Shown here in pieces: positions 11,533 through 20,614 of a stretch of DNA of 64,000 nucleotides. Origin of the DNA: Calamus simplicifolius (taxonomy: Eukaryota; Streptophyta; Magnoliopsida; Arecales; Arecaceae); contig UESW01004817.1 in NCBI GenBank assembly GCA_900491605.1, positions 560,734 to 624,733 on the forward strand, in the 5' to 3' direction. The notes under the pieces were generated by a model that was not told the DNA's origin, ran no database searches, and worked only from the letters and a program-made list of their open reading frames with translations. The position numbers and the translations under genes are program-made. Each line of letters starts with the position of its first letter. The first letter of the stretch is position 1.

Positions 11533-12243
11533 CATCAAACTCAAAAGCTTTTGATCCCTGCATCCACACCACCATTAATCTCCCTCCCCATATGTGTACT
11601 CTTATTTAGATTTTTCTTTTTCTTTTATAATAATACAAATAAATATAAGAATAAAATAATATTCATGATTTATCTTAAAGAAATATTATTTATAAGAGTA
11701 AAAGATATAATATTAGCGTTAATTCCTTTCGGCCTACTAAAGAATAGTGTATTTATACTGTCCTCCCTAAACTTTTAAAAAATTATGATTGGCCCCCTAA
11801 TTATGATTTAATTATGCTTTACCACTATAATTTAAATAGGCATGAAAGTTAACAGAAAAGTGGTCACATGACTATCTTGTGACTGCTAAAGAGTGAAACA
11901 GCAAATGCCAAACACAATCATAAAACAATATATGTTGTTTTAATTAAAATTGATTTAATTAAAACTTATTTAGGATCACTAAAGAGTAGTCATGTAACTA
12001 CTTTTTCATTAAATTTAATAGATGGTAGTGCTGAAGTGCATATTAAATTGCAATTAGGAGGTCAATTGCGCTTTTTTAGTTTAGAGGAAAAATAATGAAT
12101 ACACCCAAGGTCTAAATGAAAGAAACCCAAAATACTTAGTTTTTTTTTTCTTTTTGAGAATAAATTCTAGGCTATGGTTAACCTACTTTAATTCATGTAA
12201 GATTACAGAAAATACTATGAATCATCTAGAAAAGCAACGATAG
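11533..12243. other. AT-rich spacer without a recognised feature
   Basis: No gene, RNA or terminal repeat is seen. Open frames here are short and low in complexity. Confidence 0.4.
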
Positions 12244-12246
12244 ATA

Positions 12247-12573
12247 CACTACAATAAAATATAGGTATCCCAACTCTTTTTTTCCGATGCCAGGGTAAAG
12301 CATCGGGATATCCCGCAACCTGCCAATGCTAGATCAATCTTTTTTTCCGACGCTAGATCAACTCTTTTTTCCCGACGCTAGATCAACCTTTATCGACGCT
12401 TTAAAGCGTCGGTACGACACGACGCTTTGCCGATGCTTTTAAAAAATATCGGCAAATAACATCTCCACCCCCAGTCGTGACACGTGTAAAAGCATCGAGA
12501 CAATATTTGCCGATGCTTTAAAGCATCGGCAAATGACATTTTAGAATCGAAAAAGCAAGAATTTGTTATAGTG
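12247..12573. mobile_element. CACTA-type MITE, 327 bp, intact ends
   Basis: The element starts CACTACAATAAAAT and ends ATTTGTTATAGTG, so the ends are inverted CACTA/TAGTG termini. The flanking triplets are ATA on both sides (12244-12246 and 12574-12576), the 3-bp target duplication expected of CACTA elements. The interior holds subterminal repeats around CCGATGCTTTAAAGCATCGG, including one long perfect palindrome at about 12508-12535, and several 'ccgacgctagatcaa' units. No coding sequence is present. It depends on an autonomous relative and shares motifs with the element at 13205-14613. Confidence 0.9.
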
Positions 12574-12576
12574 ATA

Positions 12577-13201
12577 GATGGTAAAATGCGACGATATCCC
12601 TTTTAATCTTTTCACAATCATAAGCATCAAAAGGATGGATGGACTTTTGTCAAATCTGAAAGAGAGAAGAGGGAGATGGTAAGACCCAAAAAAAAGGGAA
12701 AAAAATATTTATGCTCACTAAAGTGATTCAAAAGCAAGACAAATGATATGGCAACTTTGATTATTCATCTATAAAAATGCTTGATGAAGATAAGTTGAAG
12801 GGAATTATTAAAATTTAGTATTTTAATTTAAAAAAAGTAAAAACTCTTCTGTCACCTCTTTCCCCCTCCCCCTTATCTCTGCCATTGTGAAGGGGCTAAA
12901 AAACTAGGTTGGAATGGATATCAAAGCAAGAAATAAGCCAAACATTGTGAGAAAATTGTTGTGATTGCCATGAGACCAGTGTATAAAGTAAGGAGAAATT
13001 TTAAATATTTCATCCTGAGTTGTAGTAAAGGAGAAAGAAGATGAGGGAATCCAAGAAGTAAGAAAGTTGGTCTTCAATATGACTAAGATTGAGGAGTTGC
13101 TTAAGCTTAAGCAAGTAGACTCAAAATTGAGTTTGATTGCAGGCAATGATTAAGTAGACCAAGAATATAAGAGGAATTCTTTCACTTGAAAATTTAGATA
13201 A
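12577..13201. other. Spacer between two CACTA-type elements
   Basis: AT-rich sequence. An open frame of 80 codons on the minus strand (12904-13146) begins with Met but matches nothing I know and has no domain-like pattern, so it is not called a gene. Confidence 0.4.
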
Positions 13202-13204
13202 AGT

Positions 13205-14613
13205 CACTACAATAAATATTAGACATCTCGATGCTAAAAAAGCTATTTTTTGATACTAAAAAGCATCAAAAATATCATTCCAATGCTTCTTTAAGTATCG
13301 GGACAAAGGGGAGGCGAAGTTTGCCGATGCTTGTTGAAAGCGTTGGAAAAGAGAGAGACTTGTCGACGCTTTAAAGCATTGGCAACATTTTCTTTTGCCT
13401 ACGCTTTAAAGCGCCAGCAAGAGAAATATTTTTTTTTAAAAAATAAAATAACTCATGATTATCTCAAACGTTAATCCTTTTTAACAACTCTCAAGATATA
13501 CCAAAATTTAAAAATTAAGCCAATCCTCATCAACAAGATATTTTGGATGGAGGAGGCCTAGGGTGTTTACATACTCAAGATGGGACCTAGTTCCTGGTTC
13601 CTAGGGTCAAGCTAAGTAGGAATTGAGATAGAAGCAGGTAGTGACCCTTGGGTTCTACACAGGAGCGCAAGGGCAAGATTTGGTTAAACTCATCCAAAAG
13701 AATATAAAGAAAAAGTGCAATAGAGAGATAGAGAGAGCGAAGAATGAAAAATGCCAGAGGTAGGTTAGAGCAAGAAAATGCAGAAAATAAAATAAAATAA
13801 AATAAATACAAGAAGGAAGTGGGGAAGTCAGCATGGAAGAGGGAACCGATCTCTACTTCACCATGTACTGTCTCACGAGAGAGAACAAGACGAAGAGGGG
13901 GTCGTAGAGTTCAAGCGCCTGATTGGAATAGAGGATTCGTGTCAACCCTTCTCCTGGGTCTCAGCTAGATGAAAGCCATGGCTCTTTGTTTGCCAACCCA
14001 GCAAAGTCCGTGGATTCCGTCACCTAGGCAAAGAAGATCTGGAGGTCGGCAATCCGCTTGAAATGCTCCACGAGGAGCTACTTCGAGTCGTACTCCCATA
14101 TCTTCTTCCTTTCCATCCCCTCCTCCTCCATGCTGGATCGGTTCGCTGGATCTTCATGAGGAGTTTGCCATTAGCTTAAAATAATAAAAAGGGTAGGGAG
14201 GGTAGGGAGGGGGCAAAAAAGAAAGAGGGAGAGGGGCCCACCTGGGGACTTTCTGGTTCATAAGAGGGTTTGGAGTTAAATGTTTTGAGGTTTCAATTTT
14301 TTTTTTTTGCGTTGAGCATTTGCATGCTGGCGTTTTGCGAAAATTGAAAAAGAGCAAAGGTAAAAAAAGTTCGATGTCGATGCTTATAAGCATCAGCAGC
14401 GTTATGTAGCGGGGAAGAAAGTGTTTCCACGATGCTTATAAGGGTCATTATTTCAGTTAGTTGTCGACGCTTTTACAAAGCATTGGCAGCTTTTAGTATT
14501 TTCTATGGCACATGGAAGAAAAAGTTGCCATGATGCCTATAAGTGTCATTACACTGGTAAACTGCCGATGCTTTGTGAAAGCATCAGCAGCTTTTGGTAT
14601 TTTTATTGTAGTG
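13205..14613. mobile_element. Non-autonomous CACTA element, 1.4 kb, intact ends
   Basis: It starts CACTACAATAAATATTAG and ends TTTTTATTGTAGTG. The flanking triplets are AGT on both sides (13202-13204 and 14614-14616). Subterminal repeats of the type CGACGCTTTAAAGC occur near both ends (13340-13430 and 14375-14600) and match those of the MITE at 12247-12573, so both belong to one family. No transposase gene is inside. The central 300 bp is more GC-rich and partly open in frame, and may be captured host sequence. Confidence 0.9.
13857..14130 (-). pseudogene. Possible captured host-gene fragment inside the CACTA element
   Basis: On the minus strand from 14130 one frame reads like protein through four stop codons. 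Pieces include 'MEEEGMERKKIWEYDSK', 'LLVEHFKRIADLQIFFA', 'VTESTDFAGLANKEPW' and 'LYSNQALELYDPLFVLFSL'. The composition is more GC-rich than the rest of the element and the residue pattern is not low-complexity. Non-autonomous CACTA elements are known to pick up host exons. I do not recognise the protein. The alternative is chance open frame in a GC-rich stretch. Confidence 0.4.
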
Positions 14614-14616
14614 AGT

Positions 14617-15849
14617 AGAGCATTATCAACACTAATGTAGATTTTGAAAGCTTGATTTTTTTTTACTTTTTTATTTTTAATACACTATAATTCTTTTCTT
14701 AGTTAAGGAAGTTAGGTGAGAAGCTAAGAGCCATCATAAAAATTCTCAAAAAACTTGCAACATTGATAAATATTATTTAATTTTTCTCTTTTTCTTAGAT
14801 AAATAATTAATGATATATGATTGTGTCCAATAAATCACATCAAAAGTCTATATAAGCAACCAAATTAACTTGATTTAAGGAATCTCTTGCTTTTGATAAT
14901 CATTACGGACTATAGGAGAGAAAAATAGCATGCATTTGAAATATACTTAAAACAATTAATCTATCACAACCATCTATGCTTTCATTGGTAAAAGTCAAAA
15001 AAAGATATATATTTCTAATAATCATAACAAATACTTATAAAATCACAAGCACAAATTAAAAATTTTAATTATCTACACATATAACATATAAAAACAAATT
15101 AAATCCCAACACACATCAAATATAAATATCAACATCAAATTAAAATCTTCATAAAAAGTAAAAGAGATATATAATATTTGTTGATTGACCTAATGATAGA
15201 TGACTCATAAGGTATTCCTAAGATCTCTAATTCAAAAAATCATAATAAATGCTAACAAAATCAATATATATTATATATATAATTTGAGGACCAAGGAACT
15301 AACCCCCATTCCAAGGTTCTGGACTCAGAATCGACTCTATGAGCCTTCGGAAGATAATCAATTTGATGCTATCAAATTGAGTTGATATCGGTTCTTGGGT
15401 TACCGTATCCCAATAAAAGGTATTGGGCTAGGCCAACTTCTGGTTATGCCTTAAGTTAGCCTTAAGACTAAAGTAAGGTTGGACCTGATAAATAAATTTT
15501 TAGCTAAACTTATGTTGTTGCTAGGCATAAGCTTTATGTTGAACTCAGGTCCATATTAGGCTGGACTCAAGATTTAGGTGAGACTCGAGCTTGAGCTTTA
15601 GGTTGAAATACAAATAAATAAGTATCGAGCTTTAGGTTGGACTCGAGCTTGAGCTTAGGTCAAAATTTAGAAAATGGTTTTTTAGGTTTGGTTTGGGCAA
15701 GCATGTGCCTTGCATCAGTCCAATTCCAATCCTAAATTGACCCATAGCATCTAATATCTTGACCTAATATTAGGCTGGGTTAAGTAAAGACTAAGGTGGA
15801 CACATTGTTGTCCTGACTTAACCCAACTCATGTTTTAGGTAATGCTTAG
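14617..15849. other. AT-rich spacer with short degenerate repeats
   Basis: No gene is recognised. Around 15580-15665 'ggttggactcgagcttgagctt' occurs in shortened form several times, in direct orientation. A 61-codon frame at 15200-15385 has no features of a protein family and includes an (AT)n run. Confidence 0.4.
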
Positions 15850-16302
15850 CCAATAAAATTAATCTAAACTTATGCTTTTTGAATAATATTCTATTTTATG
15901 CCTATTGATAAATAAAATATGTGGGAATTAATTTTATTGGTAGTAGATTAATTATTCAAAAAAGAACTAGGAAATATATAAATTTGGTCTCATATGGTAA
16001 GTATCAATAGGCAATGCACTATACTCTTCAATTGATCAGAGAAATGAATAGGAGGGTGTTAAAATTTGTTTTTATGATTACTTACATATAATTTGAGAAT
16101 TTTCATGTGATATGAGCATTTTATAATTATTTACCATCTATGTATGCCTGTTGATGCTTACCAAAATTATAGATTTTCTAGTTCTCTTTTGAATTATCTA
16201 CTATCAATAAGATTAATTTTCATATCTTTCATGCCGTAAAAAAATATTCTGCATTTTTGACACCCTCCTATTCATTTCTTTGATCAATTGAAGAATATGA
16301 AT
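15850..16302. repeat. Interleaved inverted repeats
   Basis: Segment X (about 15935-16010, with 'gtagtagattaatta' and 'ggtaagtatcaatagg') has a reverse-complement copy at about 16140-16220. Segment Y (about 16025-16062, 'cttcaattgatcagagaaa', 'gaataggagggtgt') has its reverse complement at 16258-16300. The order is X, Y, X', Y' rather than the nested order of a simple hairpin. A further short inverted pair, 'ccaataaaattaatct' at about 15850 and 'ggaattaattttattgg' at about 15925, overlaps X. It is probably a rearranged foldback element. Confidence 0.55.
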
Positions 16303-17134
16303 TTTTTTAAAAAAACTTATTTTCTGAGTAATTACACTCAACACTACAAGGGGAAAAAAATATTGCGATGCCCAAATGCATCGCTAAACAAGCTATTGCG
16401 ATGCAATAGCGATGCAATGACGGCGTCGCTCAGATGTCCGTTGCAATCTCCATTTATCAAAATTGCATCGCAATATTGCAACTCTCTGCGATGCTAAATT
16501 TAAAAATAATTTAATTAGTAATTTATATCCAAATGCATCGCTAAATTTAAAAATAATTTTTAATATTTAAAATTATTATTAAATATTGCGATGCACTCAA
16601 TTGAGTCGCAATATTGCGACGCATTTAGTTGCGTCACAATATTTAATAATAACATTTTTGATATAATAGCGACGCAATTTGAGTCGCTAATGCATCGCCA
16701 AGAAATTTTTTTTTAAAATATTACGATGCAAGGTCATTGCGGCACAATATTTAATAATAATATTTGAGATATAATAGCGACGCAATTTGAGTCGCTAATG
16801 CGTCGCTATTAAATTGTTTTTAAATTATTGCGACGCCAGGTCATTGCTTTAAATTATTGCGATGCCAGGTCATTGCGTCACAATATTTAATAATAAAATT
16901 TTGAAAATATTAGCGATGCAATTTTAGTCGCTAATGAGTCGCTAATTAAATTTTTTAAAAATATAAAATATTAAAAATTAAAACGGTTAATACAATTTCA
17001 TTACATTTAAATATTGATAGAAACATTCTTCACTCATATTGATCCAAACAATAATCATTCAATTTCCAAAAATAATTAATATATTAAAATTTTAAAGTTT
17101 TCATGTACAACATATAAAAAGAAAAAAAAATACA

Positions 17135-18678
17135 TCAAGAATCTGAGCGATCACGTGGAGGCTGGAGACCCTGCGACAAGCGGCTAACCATATCCTGCAA
17201 ATGACGCATCTGATCTCGCACGTCTCCAAGCTCTTGATCCCGGCCTCGCATACATTGCTCGAACTCATGCTCGACCTCCTATCGAACCTCCTACCAAACC
17301 TCCTGACGAACGTCCTGCCGAACCTCCTCCGCAATAGATCTCCGAATGTTGTCTAAATGCTCGGTAGGAATATCATCAGAAAATCGTGAGCTAGAGGCAT
17401 GATGGAGAGAATATGCAGAAGCTCTAGTGCCCAAACCATAGACCATGCGGTCTCGCGGCTGGGCACCAACAGCCTCCAAAAACACACGCCGACTCTCCTC
17501 TGCTGAGAGTTCGACAGGCGTCTCCCCATCAGTGGAGTCGACCTGCGATGCCTGGGAGCGAAGCTCCTTGACTCGTGTCTTTGAATTATAAAATCAACAA
17601 TAAATGAGTTAATAAATTTCTTGAAATAAAATTTTAGAAATTAAATAGATACTACATAAAGCTAATTTCTTATCGCAACCTTCCGTGATCGCATGTCGAC
17701 CCAGGAACCGTCCCTCCTTGTGTGTGTCGCCTTGAATAGACAAAACTCACCAGGATCTCCGCCCTCCTGCTCAGACTATAATAATAAAAAAATTGATATT
17801 AATACAAATATTTGTAAATAACTAAATTAGTAATTAAATTATTTATATTTTCTTACCATACGGCGTGTGTGCTCCTGAATCGAAATGGAGCCCAAAGTAT
17901 GGCGGGAGAGACCCATGCCATGACCGCCCTTCTCGGATCGGTGGTTCGTGCTGGCTGATGCGGACAACCTACGCCAGCCATCGGACTGCCAGGCCTGCTG
18001 CCACTCATGCCAAATACCCTCTGACACATATGCAGGACGCTGACCCGATGACCTCCAACGATGAAGCATGTCGGAGTATCGGCGTTCTGTAAGAGCCTCC
18101 CATGCTGCCCTAATGGCATCATGGCTGGCAGGGTCCCACGTAAACTTTTTCTGCATTAAAATAAACAGTTAGTTTTAAATTTATTAAGATTAAAAAATTT
18201 TATATCAGTGCTAAATTGTATTTAATAAGTTTACCTGAAACTCAGAAAAATAAAACTCCCTCGTGGCTGGAGATACGTGGCGCCAATCGTAGCCACTGGG
18301 ATCTGCATGCCTCTGAAATACGGCGCTGATGTGGCTAGATACATGATGCTGCTCAATAAATCTGTTAAAAAAATGCATGTTTATAAGTAATTGACTTAAA
18401 AACATAAACATATATTTTTAATTAGTATATACTTACAGCCCATAAGCATCAAGTCGAAGTATGGTGCGGCCGATGGTGGAAGAACTCTCGGAGGTATGTG
18501 CCGATCGGCTGGATGGTAATACCAATGCAGGATCACCGCCGACTGCTGGAGAGATCGAAGGCTATGCAATGTGTGGAGATCCGAACTCTCCATCTCCAAA
18601 GCTCATGTGATCTGATGCAGCAGCGCTACGTCCCTGCTCACTCCATATGTCGTCGGTAGATCTACCTCTGCCCGTCAT
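17135..18678 (-). pseudogene. Transposase_24-type gene of CACTA copy 2
   Basis: Same exon plan as copy 1, with splice-like borders at the matching sites (for example acceptor 'ttaatgcag' before 'KKFTWDPASH' and donor 'gtaagaaaatataaat' after 'QEHTRRM'). Readable pieces are 'WDPASHDAIRAAWEALTE', 'YVSEGIWHEWQQAWQ', 'LGSISIQEH', 'VYGLGTRASAYSLHH' and 'EHLDNIRRSIAEEVRQDV'. The C-terminal exon is better kept than in copy 1: it is open through 'GAQPRDRMVYGLGTRASAY', a stretch that copy 1 breaks with a stop. The likely stop is TGA at 17135-17137. The probable role is DNA binding at CACTA ends. I cannot show that every exon is intact, so I treat it as a probable pseudogene. Its upstream partner gene is cut by element A. 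Confidence 0.75.
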
Positions 18679-18782
18679 ACTGAAAATACTAAAGATTCAT
18701 GCAATTAAATTATGATTAATGATTGACTATGTAAAAATTTATCACTTATAAAATAAAGTTGAATTTAAAAAAACCTCTATGT

Positions 18783-18882
18783 TTAATCGGTGTCATTTGT
18801 TTCGTGAAATGTTGGTTCAACATCCGATGTCGTATCGGACTACGATTCAGTTTCATTATCATCGAAGAAAACCGAACATTTG
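18783..18882 (-). pseudogene. 3' end of the DUF4216 transposase gene of CACTA copy 2
   Basis: The last codons read 'ETESQSDTTSDVEPTFHET' and then 'NDTD' and a stop, matching the acidic tail of the copy 1 gene. The rest is removed by the element A junction at 18883. Confidence 0.7.
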
Positions 18883-19243
18883 TGTTGGGGAGTTTGTTGA
18901 AAAATTATATGCCCCAATCTTATTGATTTTGATGATTACCAAAAGCCTTGTGCACATTAAAAGATGTAATGAGTTTATTTACATGAGCAATGAATTTATT
19001 TAGAACAATGAATGAGAATGTTAAAGTATAACTTTAATCAAACTGAAAGTAACTTCATGTTCAATGTTTAAGCTTTCAAAAAGAAATTCTATACTTCATA
19101 TGATAATCAATGAGTTTTGGAACATTTCCTGAATTGATTCTTAATGTCAATTTTATTATATTCAAGTCAAAATAATGATTTAAAATGAATCTGGAACGAA
19201 TTTAAAGTCAATCAGAAAACTTTCTGATTTTTGATATGTTCCA

Positions 19244-19566
19244 GAGCCGACTCTTGAGTTTCAGAGTCGACTCCACTCAGAGTACAGAAATGACTGTCTG
19301 TCTCGAGTCGACCCATGCAATTTCTTGAGTCGACCCCCGATTCTGTCGAGCCGACTCCATGACTGTGCGAGTCGACTCCGCTCAGACACCAGAGGTGTGT
19401 TTTTCTGAGCACTTCGTGAGTCGACCCCCAACTTTTCATGAGTCGACCCCCGACTGTCAGGAGTCGACACTTCACTTTTGATGAGTCGATCCTTTGACTT
19501 TCTGAACATTTCTATTTTTGGTATCACGACCTCGAGCCGACTCGCGGAAAGCATGAGTCGACTCCA
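19244..19566 (+). promoter_or_regulatory. RYCGAC motif array in the U3 region of the element A 5' LTR
   Basis: Eleven copies of GAGTCGAC or GAGCCGAC occur in 323 bp, the first at 19244 and the last at 19555. Most extend to GAGTCGACTC, a palindrome. RYCGAC is the reported binding core of barley CBF-type AP2 proteins, and GCCGAC is the DRE/CRT core. The array lies about 100-430 bp before the TATA box, where an LTR enhancer would sit. The repeats are seen; the regulatory role is inference. Confidence 0.55.
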
Positions 19567-19646
19567 GCAAATCTGGGAGAAATTTTTCCGAATGCCAACT
19601 CAGCGTCAACGGTAAGATTTTTGATTAACGGCTATTTTTCTTTGTT

Positions 19647-19681
19647 TCTAACGGCTATATTTTTGCAGAATCTATAAATAG
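19647..19681 (+). promoter_or_regulatory. MSA-type site and TATA box of the element A 5' LTR
   Basis: TCTAACGGCTA at 19647-19657 matches the mitosis-specific activator consensus YCYAACGGYYA bound by MYB3R proteins. A second partial site (TTAACGGCTA) lies 20 bases upstream and CAACGGTAA just before that. The TATA box CTATAAATAG is at 19672-19681. Transcription would start about 30 bases later, within 'gaagccgttttcaaatc'. Confidence 0.6.
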
Positions 19682-20131
19682 AGAAGCCGTTTTCAAATCA
19701 AAGAGATAAAAACTGAGAGATATTCATTTCAAGAGAAAAGAAAAGAAAAATCAGAAAAACAGAGCTTCATTTGAAAAAATCCGTGATTCAAAATAGAGTG
19801 AAAGAAAGAGTGTGAAATCAAAGGAAGCTCCTTCTGTGTTCAAGCTCAACAATCCAAGGAAGCTTCAGAAGAAAATCCAAGAGCTATTCAAGAGCATCTC
19901 AAGTGATTTTCAACACTCAAAGAAAAGAGAAAAGCTCAAATCAACTCCAACATACATTCCGTGAAGAATCCAAGCTGAGGCCCGATTCTACACTTCAAAG
20001 GAGTTGAGGAAAAGAAGAAAAGCTCAAAGCCAACCAACTGCAAATCAGGCTTTTCTAAACTTTATTCTTTATTTGATTATCTGCTCATTGAGGAGCTTTG
20101 TAACTTGAAAAACAATATTTCTATTTTGTGT

Positions 20132-20537
20132 CTAGTTCAATCTGGGGGATTGAACTAGTGGAGGTAGTCTTACCTCGGTACAAGCTTGGTAAAGCTTGTG
20201 TTAGGGTTTTTGTGCTGGTGAGCCCTTGAAAACCAGCTGGGTTCGTTGTGATCCCGGGAAAACAACAAGTTTGAGTTGTGAGCTTGTAAAACAACTCTGC
20301 TGTAATCTAGGGTGATTATAGTGTGGACCCAAGTGAATCTTGGGAGTGGACGTAGGTGTTGGATACACCGAACCACTATAAAATCTTTGTGTTTGCCGTG
20401 CTTTCATTGACTCTATCTCTATCTCTATTTTATTCACTGCACTTTGTATTTGCATTGCATTGCCTTCATTCTTCTTAAGCAAACATTTTTAAAAGGCTAA
20501 TTTTTAAAGAACCCAATTCACCCCCCCCTCTTGGGTT
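20132..20537 (+). other. Conserved chain of RNA hairpins in the transcribed LTR
   Basis: Perfect stems in order: CTAGTTCAATC/GATTGAACTAG (20132-20158, 11 bp), GAGGTA/TACCTC (20161-20176), GCTGGT/ACCAGC (20214-20237), GAGTTGT/ACAACTC (20273-20297), CCCAAG/CTTGGG (20328-20344), GGTGT/ACACC (20355-20369), and AACCCAA/TTGGGTT with a C-rich loop (20510-20537). Other SIRE LTRs here keep the stems although the bases change in pairs. A structured leader RNA is likely; its function (packaging, dimerisation, translation) is unknown. Confidence 0.7.
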
Positions 20538-20555
20538 GTCATCTGGGCCAACAAT

Positions 20556-20567
20556 TGGTATCAGAGC
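20556..20567 (+). other. Element A primer binding site
   Basis: TGGTATCAGAGC, complementary to the 3' end of plant initiator-Met tRNA, two bases after the LTR end. It primes minus-strand DNA synthesis. Confidence 0.92.
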
Positions 20568-20614
20568 TAGTGCTCATTAGATTTTGATCACACGATCAAG
20601 AGCTAAAGATCCAA

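Larger units (their letters stand above)
16342..18882 (-). mobile_element. CACTA (En/Spm) transposon copy 2, interrupted by element A
   Basis: The terminus CACTACAAGGGGAAAAAAA lies at 16342, preceded by CAA. Subterminal GCGACGCAAT-type repeats fill 16370-16960. Minus-strand genes match copy 1 closely: a Transposase_24-type gene (17135-18678) and the last coding bases of the DUF4216 gene (from about 18783). The homology with copy 1 stops at 18882, where the SIRE LTR begins; the matching point in copy 1 is about 10120. The continuation expected on the far side of element A is not found in this window. Confidence 0.85.
18883..20553 (+). repeat. Element A 5' LTR (1671 bp)
   Basis: Starts TGTTGGGGAG at 18883 and ends GGGCCAACA at 20553. 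The upstream part has an array of RYCGAC motifs (19244-19566), MYB-type AACGG sites and a TATA box (CTATAAATAG at 19672-19681). The downstream part (about 20130-20540) has the conserved hairpin chain and a poly-C run before the end. It matches the 3' LTR along its length with small indels. Confidence 0.92.

Noticed and set aside
13587..13811. Hydrophobic 74-codon minus-strand frame inside the CACTA element
   Set aside because: Hydrophobic residues arise from A- and purine-rich sequence on the opposite strand; no start context or homologous pattern.
19244..19566. Regularly spaced repeats resembling a CRISPR array
   Set aside because: The repeated core is only 8-10 bp, spacing is irregular, copies vary, and the array is part of a plant retrotransposon LTR found several times here.
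20201..20482. Open frames in the transcribed LTR (also at 28904, 29275, 35156, 40957, 47112, 54200)
   Set aside because: They come from the conserved hairpin region, lie on the wrong strand or shift between copies, and the conservation follows RNA stems rather than codons.
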